A stretch of 64,000 nt of DNA from Bugula neritina (taxonomy: Eukaryota > Bryozoa > Gymnolaemata > Cheilostomatida > Bugulidae): NCBI GenBank assembly GCA_964035545.1, contig CAXIUT010000097.1, forward strand, positions 1 to 64,000, in the 5' to 3' direction. Positions 13,026 through 27,400 of this stretch are shown here, one piece after another. The notes beneath the pieces are model-generated. The model saw only the letters and a program-made list of their open reading frames with translations. It was not told the origin of the DNA and did not search any database. A program made the position numbers and the translations under genes. How positions within the stretch are numbered: the first letter of the stretch is position 1; every line of letters begins with the position of its first letter.

Positions 13026-15338
13026 GAAATACACTGCTACATACTGAAATATACTGCAAAATACTGCAACATACTAAAATACAATGTAACATATTGAAAT
13101 ACACTGCAACACATTGAAATATACTGCAAAATACTGAAATACACTGCTACATACTGAAATATACTGCGACACACTGCAACATACTGCAACATACTAAAAT
13201 ACACTGCAACATACTGAAATACACTGCAGAATACTGAAATACACTGTAACATACTGAAATATACTGCAAAAATACTGAAATACACTGCTACATACTGAAT
13301 TATACTGCAACACACTGCGACATACTGCAACATACTGAAATACACTGTAACATATTGAAATACACTGCAACACATTGAAATATACTGCAATGTACCGAAA
13401 TATATGGTAAACTACTGAAATATACTGTCACACATTGAAAAATACTGCAACATACTGAAATATACTGCGACACATTGCAATATACTGTAGCATACTGAAA
13501 TACGCTGTAGCACACTGAAATACACTGCAACTCACTGAAATATACTGCAAAATACTGGAATACACTGCTACATACTGAAATATACTGCGACACACTACAA
13601 CATACTGCAACATACTAAAGTATACTGCAACATACTGAAATACACTGTAAAATACTGAAATACACTATAACATACTGAAATATACTGCAACATACTGAAA
13701 TATACTGCTACATACTGAAATATACTGCCACACACTGCAACATACTGCAACATACCAGAACACACTGTAACATAATGAAATACACTGCAACACATTGAAA
13801 TATACTGCAAAATACTGAAATACACTGCTATATACTGAAATACACTGCAACACACTACAACATACTGCAACATACGAAAATATACTGCAACATACTGAAA
13901 TACACTGCAAAATACTGAAATACACTGTAACATACTGAAGTATACTGCAACATACTGAAATACACTGCTACATACTGAAATATACTGCAACACACAGCAA
14001 CATACTGCAACATACTAAAATACACTGTAACATATTGGAATACACTGCAACACATTGAAATATACTGTAAAATACTGAAATACACTGCTACATACTGAAA
14101 TATACTGCAACATACTGCAACATACTGAAATACACTGCAACACATTCAAATACACCGCAAAAAACTACAACATACTGAAATGCACTGTAACATATTGAAA
14201 TACACTGCAACGCATTAAAATATACTGCAATGTACTGAAATATATGGTAAACTACTTAAATATACTGTCACACATTGAAAAACTCTGCAACATACTGAAA
14301 TATACTGCGACACATTGCAATATACTGTAACATACTGAAATAGGCTGTAGCACACTGAAATACACTGCAACCCACTGAAATATACTGCAACATACTGAAA
14401 TACACTGTAACATATTGAAATATACTGCAACACACTGAAATATAGTGCTACATACTGAAATATACTGCAACATACTGCAACATAGTGAAATACACTGTAA
14501 CATACTGAAATACACTGCAACATACTACAACATATTTCAATACACTGCAACACATTGAAATATACTGCAACATACCTAAATATACAATAATATACTGAAA
14601 TATACTCTAACACATTGAAAAACACTGCAACATACTGAAATACACTGCAACACATTCAAATACACCGCAAAATACTACAACATACTGAAATATACTGCAA
14701 CACACTGCAATTTACTGCAACATACTAAAATACACTGCAACATACTGAAATACACTGCAAAATACTGAAATATACTGCAACACACTGCAACTTACTGCAA
14801 CATACTAAAATACACTGTAACATATTGAATTACACTGCAACACATTGAAATATACTGCAAAATACTGAAATACACTGCTACATACTGAAATATACTGCGA
14901 CACACTGCAACATACTGCAACATACTAAAATATACTGCAACACACTGAAATACACTGCAAAATACTGAAATACACTGTAACATACTGAAATATACTGCAA
15001 CATACTGAAATACACTGCTACATACTGAAATATACTGCAAAATACTGCAACATATTAAAATACAATGTAACATATTGAAATACACTGCAACACATTGAAA
15101 TATACTGCAAAATACTGAAATACACTGCTACATACTGAAATATACTGCGACACACTGCAACATACTGCAACATACTAAAATACACTGCAACATACTGAAA
15201 TACACTGCAGAATACTGAAATACACTGTAACATACTGAAATATACTGCAAAATACTGAAATACACTGCTACATACTGAATTATACTGCAACACACTGCGA
15301 CATACTGCAACATACTGAAATACACTGTAACATATTGA

Positions 15339-17906
15339 AATACACTGCAACACATTGAAATATACTGCAATGTACCGAAATATATGGTAAACTACTGAAA
15401 TATACTGTCACACATTGAAAAATACTGCAACATACTGAAATATACTGCGACACATTGCAATATACTGTAGCATACTGAAATACGCTGTAGCACACTGAAA
15501 TACACTGCAACTCACTGAAATATACTGCAAAATACTGGAATACACTGCTACATACTGAAATATACTGCGACACACTACAACATTCTGCAACATACTAAAG
15601 TATACTGCAACATACTGAAATACACTGTAAAATACTGAAATACACTATAACATACTGAAATATACTGCAACATACTGAAATATACTGCTACATACTGAAA
15701 TATACTGCCACACACTGCAACATACTGCAACATACCAGAACACACTGCAAAATACTGAAATACACTGTAACATACTGAAGTATACTGCAACATACTGAAA
15801 TACACTGCTACATACTGAAATATACTGCAACACACAGCAACATACTGCAACATACTAGAATACACTGTAACCTAATGAAATACACTGCAACACATTGAAA
15901 TATACTGCAAAATACTGAAATACACTGCTATATACTGAAATGTACTGCAACACACTACAACATACTGCAACATGCTAAAATATACTGTAAAATACTGAAA
16001 TACCCTGCAAAATACTGAAATACACTGTAACATACTGGAGTATACTGCAACATACTGAAATACACTTCTACATACTGAAATATGCTGCAACACACAGCAA
16101 CATACTGCAACATACTAAAATACACTGTAACATATTGGAATACACTGCAACACATTGAAATATACTGCAACACACCTAAATATACGGTAATATACCAAAA
16201 TATACTGTAACACATTTAAAAACACTGCAACCTACTGAAATACACTGCAACACACTGAAATACACTGCAAAAGACTGTAACACACTGAAATATACTGCAA
16301 CACACTGCAATTTACTGCAACATACTAAAATATACTGCAACATACTGAAATACACTGCAAAATACTGAAATATACTGCAACACACTGCAACTTACTGCAA
16401 CATACTAAAATACACTGTAACATATTGAATTACACTGCAACACATTGAAATATAGTGCAAAATACTGAAATACACTGCTACATACTGAAATATACTGCGA
16501 CACACTGCAACATACTGCAACATACTAAAATATACTGCAACATACTAAAATACACTGCAAAATACTGAAATACACTGTAACATACTGAAATATACTGCAA
16601 CATACTGAAATACACTGCTACATACTGAAATATACTGCAAAATACTGCAACATACTAAAATACAATGTAACATATTGAAATACACTGCAACACATTGAAA
16701 TATACTGCAAAATACTGAAATACACTGCTACATACTGAAATATACTGCGACACACTGCAACATACTGCAACATACTAAAATACACTGCAACATACTGAAA
16801 TACACTGCAGAATACTGAAATACACTGTAACATACTGAAATATACTGCAAAATACTGAAATACACTGCTACATACTGAATTATACTGCAACACACTGCGA
16901 CATACTGCAACATACTGAAATACACTGTAACATATTGAAATACACTGCAACACATTGAAATATACTGCAATGTACCGAAATATATGGTAAACTACTGAAA
17001 TATACTGTCACACATTGAAAAATACTGCAACATACTGAAATATACTGCGACACATTGCAATATACTGTAGCATACTGAAATACGCTGTAGCACACTGAAA
17101 TACACTGCAACTCACTGAAATATACTGCAAAATACTGGAATACACTGCTACATACTGAAATATACTGCGACACACTACAACATACTGCAACATACTAAAG
17201 TATACTGCAACATACTGAAATACACTGTAAAATACTGAAATACACTATAACATACTGAAATATACTGCAACATACTGAAATATACTGCTACATACTGAAA
17301 TATACTGCCACACACTGCAACATACTGCAACATACCAGAACACACTGTAACATAATGAAATACACTGCAACACATTGAAATATACTGCAAAATACTGAAA
17401 TACACTGCTATATACTGAAATACACTGCAACACACTACAACATACTGCAACATACGAAAATATACTGCAACATACTGAAATACACTGCAAAATACTGAAA
17501 TACACTGTAACATACTGAAGTATACTGCAACATACTGAAATACACTGCTACATACTTAAATAAACTGCAACACACAGCAACATACTGCAACATACTAAAA
17601 TACACTGTAACATATTGGAATAAACTGCAACACATTAATTATACTGCAAAATACTGAAATACACTGCTACATACTGAAATATACTGCAACATACTGCAAC
17701 ATACTGAAATACACTGCAACACATTCAAATACACCGCAAAATACTACAACATACTGAAATGCACTGTAACATATTGAAATACACTGCAACGCATCGAAAT
17801 ATACTGCAATGTACCGAAATATATTGTAAAGTACTGAAATATACTGTCACACATTGAAAAACACTGCAACATACTGAAATATACTGCGACACATTGCAAT
17901 ATACTG
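15339..17906 (+). repeat. Duplicated array segment A, copy 2
   Basis: Partner of 1041-3548, with three extra 20-mers near 16.05 kb. The same segment recurs at about 42055-44622, where it is part of the 9.6-kb duplication. Confidence 0.85.
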
Positions 17907-18066
17907 TAACATACTGAAATAGGCTGTAGCACACTGAAAGACACTGCAACATACTGAAATACACTGTAACATATTAAAATATACTGCAACATACTGAAAT
18001 ACACTGCAGAATACCGAAATACACTGTAACATACTGAAATATACTGCAAAATACTGAAATACATTG

Positions 18067-19600
18067 CTACATACTGAAATATACTGCAACATACTGCAAC
18101 ATACTGAAATACACTGTAACATACTGAAATACGCTGCTACATACTACAACATATTGAAAGACACTGCAACACAGTGAAATATACTGCAACATACCTAAAT
18201 ATACGGTAATATACCAAAATATACTGTAACACATTGAAAAATACTGCAACATACTGAAATACACTGCAACACACCTAAAAACACTGAAAATACTGTAACA
18301 CACTGAAATATACTGCAAAATACTGAAATACACTGCTACATACTGAAATATACTGCGACACACTGCAACATACTGCAACATACTAACGTAAACTGCAACA
18401 TACTGAAATACACTGTAAAAAACTGAAATACACTAGAACATACTGAAATATACTGCACCATACTGAAATATACTGCTACATACTGAAATATACTGCAACA
18501 CACTGCAACATACTGCAACATACTAGAATACACTGTAACATAATGAAATACACTGCAACACATTGAAATATACTGCAAAATACTGAAATACACTGCTATA
18601 TACTGAAATACACTGCAACACACTACAACATACTGCAACATACTAAAATATACTGCAACATACTGAAATACACTGCAAAATACTGAAATACACTGTAACA
18701 TACTGAAGTATACTGCAACATACTGAAATACACTGCTACATACTGAAATATACTGCAACACACAGCAACATACTGCAACATACTAAAATACACTGTAACA
18801 TATTGGAATACACTGCAACACATTGAAATATACTGTAAAATACTGAAATACACTGCTACATACTGAAATATACTGCAACATACTGCAACATACTGAAATA
18901 CACTGCAACACATTCAAATACACCGCAAAAAACTACAACATACTGAAATGCACTGTAACATATTGAAATACACTGCAACGCATTAAAATATACTGCAATG
19001 TACTGAAATATATGGTAAACTACTTAAATATACTGTCACACATTGAAAAACACTGCAACATACTGAAATATACTGCGACACATTGCAATATACTGTAACA
19101 TACTGAAATAGGCTGTAGATCACTGAAATACACTGCAACCCACTGAAATATACTGCAACATACTGAAATACACTGTAACATATTGAAATATACTGCAACA
19201 CACTGAAATATAGTGCTACATACTGAAATATACTGCAACATACTGCAACATAGTGAAATACACTGTAACATACTGAAATACACTGCAACATACTACAACA
19301 TATTGAAATACACTGCAACACATTGAAATATACTGCAACATACCTAAATATACGATAATATACTGAAATAAACTCTAACACATTGAAAAACACTGCAACA
19401 TACTGAAATACACTGCAACACATTCAAATACACCGCAAAATACTACAACATACTGAAATATACTGCAACACACTGCAATTTACTGCAACATACTAAAATA
19501 CACTGCAACATACTGAAATACACTGCAAAATACTGAAATATACTGCAACACACTGCAACTTACTGCAACATACTAAAATACACTGTAACATATTGAATTA
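18067..19600 (+). repeat. Duplicated array segment E, copy 1
   Basis: It aligns at a constant offset of 19600 bp with 37667-39200, and through duplication D with about 44783-46316. It includes the nine-base step gaaaatact near 18280-18290 and the stretch ctagaacatactg. Confidence 0.8.
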
Positions 19601-19891
19601 CAGTGCAACACATTGAAATATACTGCAAAATACTGAAATACACTGCTACATACTGAAATATACTGCGACACACTGCAACATACTGCAACATACTAAAATA
19701 TACTGCAACATACTGAAATACACTGCAAAATACTGAAATACACTGTAACATACTGAAATATACTGCAACATACTGAAATACACTGCTACATACTGAAATA
19801 TACTGCAAAATACTGCAACATACTAAAATACAATGTAACATATTGAAATACACTGCAACACATTGAAATATACTGCAAAATACTGAAATAC

Positions 19892-19899
19892 ACTGCTAC
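19892..19899. repeat. hAT target-site duplication, left copy (actgctac)
   Basis: The eight bases actgctac directly precede the left terminal inverted repeat and are repeated exactly at 20435-20442. Eight-base duplications are the hallmark of hAT transposition. The sequence is part of an ordinary satellite monomer variant. Confidence 0.95.
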
Positions 19900-19911
19900 C
19901 AGGGTTGGGGT
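19900..19911 (+). repeat. hAT left terminal inverted repeat
   Basis: Twelve bases, CAGGGTTGGGGT, match the reverse complement of 20423-20434 perfectly. The match continues imperfectly into AATT with a one-base offset, because the right end has an extra C after the T run of Gs. Confidence 0.95.
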
Positions 19912-20422
19912 AATTGTAATTTGTAATTGTAATTGGTTGTAATTAATTACATTTTTTCAAGTAATTGAATGTAATTTGTAATTGATGTATAAAAATGTAA
20001 TTGTAATTGTAATTGTAATTAATTACATATCTAATGTAATTGATTTTTACAATTACTTTATAATTACATGTCAATTACTTCAAACTTTGAAATCCTAAAA
20101 GTTTCATACTTTTCCTACCATGCCTACTAATAAATAACAAATTCAGATTAATTGTCAATGTGGTATAGTATCACTGTTGAGTGCAAAGGAGGTTCAGCAC
20201 TGTCAAAATTGCCCCTGCTAGTTGGACCCTAGAGGTGAAATTGCATAACTTTTATTTATCTCTTGCGAGAACAAAAGTAATTGTAATTGTAATTAATTAC
20301 ATTGCCATGTAATTGTAATTGTAATTAATTACATTACTATTTGACTGTAATTATAATTGTAATTGTAATTGACAAATTGTCATGTAATTGTAATTGTAAT
20401 TAATTACATTCACATGTAATTG

Positions 20423-20434
20423 ACCCCAACCCTG
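20423..20434 (-). repeat. hAT right terminal inverted repeat
   Basis: ACCCCAACCCTG is the exact inverted partner of 19900-19911 and is followed directly by the target duplication. Confidence 0.95.
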
Positions 20435-20442
20435 ACTGCTAC
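20435..20442. repeat. hAT target-site duplication, right copy (actgctac)
   Basis: This is an exact repeat of 19892-19899. Removing the MITE and one copy restores an uninterrupted satellite unit identical in layout to 4231-4270. Confidence 0.95.
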
Positions 20443-23400
20443 ATACTGAAATATACTGCGACACACTGCAACATACTGCAACATACTAAAATACACTGCA
20501 ACATACTGAAATACACTGCAGAATACTGAAATACACTGTAACATACTGAAATATACTGCAAAACACTGAAATACACTGCTACATACTGAATTATACTGCA
20601 ACACACTGCGACATACTGCAACATACTGAAATACACTGCAACACATTGAAATATACTGCAATGTACCGAAATATATGGTAAACTACTGAAATATACTGTC
20701 ACACATTGAAAAATACTGCAACATACTGAAATATACTGCGACACATTGCAATATACTGTAGCATACTGAAATACGCTGTAGCACACTGAAATACACTGCA
20801 ACTCACTGAAATATACTGCAAAATACTGGAATACACTGCTACATACTGAAATATACTGCGACACACTACAACATGCTGCAACATACTAAAGTATACTGCA
20901 ACATACTGAAATACACTGTAAAATACTGAAATACACTATAACATACTGAAATATACTGCAACATACTGAAATATACTGCTACATACTGAAATATACTGCC
21001 ACACACTGCAACATACTGCAACATACCAGAACACACTGCAAAATACTGAAATACACTGTAACATACTGAAGTATACTGCAACATACTGAAATACACTGCT
21101 ACATACTGAAATATACTGCAACACACAGCAACATACTGCAACATACTAGAATACACTGTAACCTAATGAAATACACTGCAACACATTGAAATATACTGCA
21201 AAATACTGAAATACACTGCTATATACTGAAATGTACTGCAACACACTACAACATACTGCAACATGCTAAAATATACTGCAACATACTGAAATACACTGCA
21301 GAATACTGAAATACACTGTAACATACTGAAATACACTGCAAAATACTGAAATACACTGTAACATACTGGAATATACTGCAACATACTGAAATACACTGCT
21401 ACATACTGAAATATACTGCAAAATACTGCAACATACTAAAATACAATGTAACATATTGAAATACACTGCAACACATTGAAATATACTGCAAAATACTGAA
21501 ATACACTGCTACATACTGAAATATACTGCGACACACTGCAACATACTGCAACATACTAAAATACACTGCAACATACTGAAATACACTGCAGAATACTGAA
21601 ATACACTGTAACATACTGAAATATACTGCAAAATACTGAAATACACTGCTACATACTGAATTATACTGCAACACACTGCGACATACTGCAACATACTGAA
21701 ATACACTGTAACATATTGAAATACACTGCAACACATTGAAATATACTGCAATGTACCGAAATATATGGTAAACTACTGAAATATACTGTCACACATTGAA
21801 AAATACTGCAACATACTGAAATATACTGCGACACATTGCAATATACTGTAGCATACTGAAATACACTGCAACTCACTGAAATATACTGCAAAATACTGGA
21901 ATACACTGCTACATACTGAAATATACTGCGACACACAACAACATACTGCAACATACTAAAGTATACTGCAACATACTGAAATACACTGTAAAATACTGAA
22001 ATACACTATAACATACTGAAATATACTGCAACATACTGAAATATACTGCTACATACTGAAATATACTGCCACACACTGCAACATACTGCAACATACCAGA
22101 ACACACTGTAACATAATGAAATACACTGCAACACATTGAAATATACTGCAAAATACTGAAATACACTGCTATATACTGAAATACACTGCAACACACTACA
22201 ACATACTGCAACATACGAAAATATACTGCAACATACTGAAATACACTGCAAAATACTGAAATACACTGTAACATACTGAAGTATACTGCAACATACTGAA
22301 ATACACTGCTACATACTGAAATATACTGCAACACACAGCAACATACTGCAACATACTAAAATACACTGTAACATATTGGAATAAACTGCAACACATTAAT
22401 TATACTGCAAAATACTGAAATACACTGCTACATACTGAAATATACTGCAACATACTGCAACATACTGAAATACACTGCAACACATTCAAATACACCGCAA
22501 AATACTACAACATACTGAAATGCACTGTAACATATTGAAATACACTGCAACGCATTGAAATATGCTGCAATGTACCGAAATATATGGTAAAGTACTGAAA
22601 TATACTGTCACACATTGAAAAACACTGCAACATACTGAAATATACTGCGACACATTGCAATATACTGTAACATACTGAAATAGGCTGTAGCACACTGAAA
22701 TACACTGCAACTCACTGAAATATACTGCAACATACTGAAATACACTGTAACATATTAAAATATACTGCAACATACTGAAATATAGTGCTACATACTGAAA
22801 TATACTGCAACATACTGCAACATAGTGAAATACACTGTAACATACTGAAATACACTGCAACATACTACAACATATTGAAATACACTGCAACACATTGAAA
22901 TATACTGCAACATACCTAAATGTACGGTAATATACTGAAATATACTGTAACACATTGAAAAACACTGCAACATACTGAAATACACTGTAACATATTAAAA
23001 TATACTGCAACATACTGAAATACACTGCAGAATACCGAAATACACTGTAACATACTGAAATATACTGCAAAATACTGAAATACACTGCTACATACTGAAA
23101 TATACTGCGACACACTGCGACATACTGCAACATACTAAAATACACTGTAACATATTGAAATACACTGCAACACATTGAAATATACTGCAATGTACCGAAA
23201 TATATGGTAAACTACTGAAATATACTGTCACACATTGAAAAACACTGCAACATACTGAAATATACTGCGACACATTGCAATATACTGTAACATACTGAAA
23301 TATGCTGTAGCACACTGAAATACACTGCAACTCACTGAAATATACTGCAACATACTGAAACACACTGTAACATATTGAAATATACTGCAACATACTGAAA

Positions 23401-24457
23401 TACATTGCTACATACTGAAATATACTGCAACATACTGCAACATACTGAAATACACTGTAACATACTGAAATACGCTGCAACATACTACAACATATTGAAA
23501 GACACTGCAACACATTGAAATATACTGCAACATACCTAAATATACGGTAATATACCAAAATATACTGTAACACATTGAAAAATACTGCAACATACTGAAA
23601 TACACTGCAACACACCGAAAAACACTGAAAATACTGTAACACACTGAAATATACTGCAAAATACTGAAATACACTGCTACATACTGAAATACACTGCGAC
23701 ACACTGCAACATACTGCAACATACTAAAGTATACTGCAACATACTGAAATACACTGTAAAATACTGAAAGACACTATAACATACTGAAATATACTGCAAA
23801 ATACTGAAATACACTGCTATATACTGAAATACACTGCAACACACTACAACATACTGCAACATACGAAAATATACTGCAACATACTGAAATACACTGCAAA
23901 ATACTGAAATACACTGTAACATACTGAAGTATACTGCAACATACTGAAATACACTGCTACATACTGAAATATACTGCAACACACAGCAACATACTGCAAC
24001 ATACTAAAATACACTGTAACATATTGGAATAAACTGCAACACATTAATTATACTGCAAAATACTGAAATACACTGCTACATACTGAAATATACTGCAACA
24101 TACTGCAACATACTGAAATACACTGCAACACATTCAAATACACCGCAAAATACTACAACATACTGAAATGCACTGTAACATATTGAAATACACTGCAACG
24201 CATTGAAATATACTGCAATGTACCGAAATATATGGTAAAGTACTGAAATATACTGTCACACATTGAAAAACACTGCAACATACTGAAATATACTGCGACA
24301 CATTGCAATATACTGTAACATACTGAAATAGGCTGTAGCACACTGAAATACACTGCAACTCACTGAAATATACTGCAACATACTGAAATACACTGTAACA
24401 TATTAAAATATACTGCAACATACTGAAATATAGTGCTACATACTGAAATATACTGCA

Positions 24458-27400
24458 ACATACTGCAACATAGTGAAATACACTGTAACATACTGAAATA
24501 CACTGCAACATACTACAACATATTGAAATACACTGCAACACATTGAAATATACTGCAACATACCTAAATATACGGTAATATACTGAAATATACTGTAACA
24601 CATTGAAAAACACTGCAACATACTGAAATACACTGCAACACATTCAAATACACCGCAAAATACTACAACATACTGAAATGCACTGTAACATATCGAAATA
24701 CACTGCAACACATTGAAATATACTGCAATGTACCAAAATATATGGTAAACTACTGAAATATACTGTCACACATTGAAAAATACTGCAACATACTGAAATA
24801 TACTGCGACACATTGCAATATACTGTAACATACTGAAATATGCTGTAGCACACTGAAAGACACTGCAACATACTGAAATACACTGTAACATATTAAAATA
24901 TACTGCAACATACTGAAATACACTGCAGAATACCGAAATACACTGTAACATACTGAAATATACTGCAAAATACTGAAATACACTGCTACATACTGAAATA
25001 TACTGCGACACACTGCGACATACTGCAACATACTAAAATACACTGTAACATATTGAAATACACTGCAACACATTGAAATATACTGCAATGTACCGAAATA
25101 TATGGTAAACTACTGAAATATACTGTCACACATTGAAAAATACTGCAACATACTGAAATATACTGCGACACATTGCAATATACTGTAACATACTCAAATA
25201 TGCTGTAGCACACTGAAATACACTGCAACTCACTGAAATATACTGCAACATACTGAAACACACTGTAACATATTGAAATATACTGCAACATACTGAAATA
25301 CATTGCTACATACTGAAATATACTGCAACATACTGCAACATACTGAAATACACTGTAACATACTGAAATACGCTGCAACATACTACAACATATTGAAAGA
25401 CACTGCAACACATTGAAATATACTGCAACATACCTAAATATACGGTAATATACCAAAATATACTGTAACACAGTGAAAAATACTGCAACATACTGAAATA
25501 CACTGCAACACACCGAAAAACACTGAAAATACTGTAACACACTGAAATATACTGCAAAATACTGAAATACACTGCTACATACTGAAATACACTGCGACAC
25601 ACTGCAACATACTGCAACATACTAAAGTATACTGCAACATACTGAAATACACTGTAAAATACTGAAATACACTATAACATACTGAAATATACTGCAACAT
25701 ACTGAAATATACTGCTACATACTGAAATATACTGCAACACACTGCAACATACTGCAACATACTAGAATACACTGTAACATAATGAAATACACTACAACAC
25801 ATTGAAATATACTGCAAAATACTGAAATACACTGCTATATACTGAAACACACTGCAACACACTACAACATACTGCAACATACTAAAATATACTGCAACAT
25901 ACTGAAATACACTGCAAAATACTGAAATACACTGTAACATACTGAAGTATACTGCAACATACTGAAATACACTGCTACATACTGAAATATACTGCAACAC
26001 ACAGCAACATACTGCAACATACTAAAATACACTGTAACATATTGGAATACACTGCAACACATTGAAATATACTGCAAAATACTGAAATACACTGCTACAT
26101 ACTGAAATATACTGCAACATACTGCAACATACTGAAATACACTGCAACACATTCAAATACACCGCAAAATACTACAACATACTGAAATGCACTGTAACAT
26201 ATTGAAATACACTGTAACATATTAAAATATACGGCAACATACTGAAATATACTGCGACACATTGCAATATACTGTAACATACTGAAATAGGCTAGAGCAC
26301 ACTGACATACACTGCAACTCACTGAAATATACTGCAACATACTGAAATACACTGTAACATATTGAAATATACTGCAACACACTGAAATATAGTGCTACAT
26401 ACTGAAATATACTGCTACATACTGAAATACACTGCAACATACTGCAACATACTGAAATACACTGCAACACATTGAAATATACTGCAACATACCTAAATAT
26501 ACGGTAATATACTGAAAAATACTGTAACACATTGAAAAACACTGCAACATACTGAAATACACTGCAACACATTCAAATACACCGCAAAATACTACAACAT
26601 ACTGAAATGCACTGTAACATATTGAAATACACTGCAACACATTGAAATATACTGCAATGTACCGAAATATATGGTAAACTACTGATATATACTGTCACAC
26701 ATTGAAAAATACTGCAACATACTGAAATTTACTGCGACACATTGCAATATACTGTAACATACTGAAATATGCTGTAGCACACTGAAATACACTGCAACAT
26801 ACTGAAATACACTGTAAATTATTAAAATATACTGCAACATACTGAAATACACTGCAGAATACCGAAATACACTGTAACATACTGAAATATACTGCAAAAT
26901 ACTGAAATACACTGCTACATACTGAAATTTACTGCGACACACTGAAATATAGTGCTACATACTGAAATATACTGCAACATACTGCAACATAGTGAAATAC
27001 ACTGTAACATACTGAAATACACTGCAACATACTACAACATATTTCAATACACTGCAACACATTGAAATATACTGCAACATACCTAAATATACGATAATAT
27101 ACTGAAATATACTCTAACACATTGAAAAACACTGCGACATACTGAAATACACTGCAACACATTCAAATACACCGCAAAATACTACAACATACTGAAATAT
27201 ACTGCAACACACTGCAATTTACTGCAACATACTAAAATACACTGCAACATACTGAAATACACTGCAAAATACTGAAATATACTGCAACACACTGCAACTT
27301 ACTGCAACATACTAAAATACACTGTAACATATTGAATTACACTGCAACACATTGAAATATACTGCAAAATACTGAAATACACTGCTACATACTGAAATAT

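Larger units (their letters stand above)
1007..19899 (+). repeat. 20-bp satellite array with higher-order structure (left block)
   Basis: The block is uninterrupted tandem DNA of 10-bp units (YACTGMAAYA), paired as tactgaaata plus cactgcaaca. Variants are mostly single-base substitutions in a fixed order that recurs at kilobase spacing. A good landmark is the non-canonical stretch tgtaccgaaatatatggtaa, seen for example at 1073, 2613, 4473 and 6033. Longer copies inside the block are listed separately. The parts not listed (8287-10120 and 13026-14626) are the same satellite, a mosaic of variants also found elsewhere; for example 13300-13990 resembles 16880-17510. I see no gene or RNA. Minus-strand open frames of 60-150 codons occur throughout and are explained by the stop-free monomer. 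The A/C-rich, G-poor + strand is uniform, with no sign of inserted unique DNA. Confidence 0.97.
19900..20434. mobile_element. Non-autonomous hAT-type MITE, 535 bp
   Basis: The element begins CAGGGTTGGGGT (19900-19911) and ends with the exact reverse complement ACCCCAACCCTG (20423-20434). It is flanked by the 8-bp duplication actgctac. Inside each terminus are many copies of TAATTGTAATTG and its complement AATTAATTACAT, which form subterminal direct and inverted repeats (about 19911-20085 and 20276-20420). A core of roughly 190 bp (about 20090-20275) is ordinary unique-looking DNA. No open frame of useful length and no transposase motif is present, so movement would need a transposase supplied elsewhere. 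CAGGG-type termini with an 8-bp duplication place it in the hAT superfamily; the exact family cannot be named without a repeat library. The matched empty site is at 4245-4252. Confidence 0.93.
19188..21280 (+). repeat. Duplicated array segment B, hAT-occupied copy
   Basis: Partner of 3541-5090, interrupted by the MITE at 19900-20434. It also carries the sequence found inverted at 1-456 (here at 19269-19724). Confidence 0.9.
14627..24457 (+). repeat. Large array duplication D, copy 1 (9.8 kb)
   Basis: It aligns with 41403-51020. The offset starts at 26776, then becomes 26716 (60 bp longer here, near 15.2 kb), 26033 (683 bp longer here: the 543-bp hAT insertion plus 140 bp of satellite), 26543 (510 bp present only in the other copy, near 21.28-21.4 kb) and 26563 (20 bp missing here near 21.85 kb). 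Every satellite indel is a multiple of 10 bp. The copies otherwise run in parallel to about 24457/51020, where they diverge. Confidence 0.88.

Noticed and set aside
1007-19899. CRISPR array
   Set aside because: The repeats are contiguous, with no unique spacers of constant length, no leader and no cas genes.
19900-20434. Hidden transposase gene in the hAT element
   Set aside because: The element is only 535 bp, its ends are repeat-rich and the central 190 bp has no long open frame.
20410-20661. 83-codon minus-strand open frame ending in VRVGVNYM
   Set aside because: It is satellite translation running into the terminal repeat of the hAT element.
22486-23190. 234-codon minus-strand open frame (twin at 49049-49753) as a protein gene
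   Set aside because: It is pure satellite translation with a 20-residue period. Equivalent frames exist in all three minus phases, and there is no non-repeat domain or start context.
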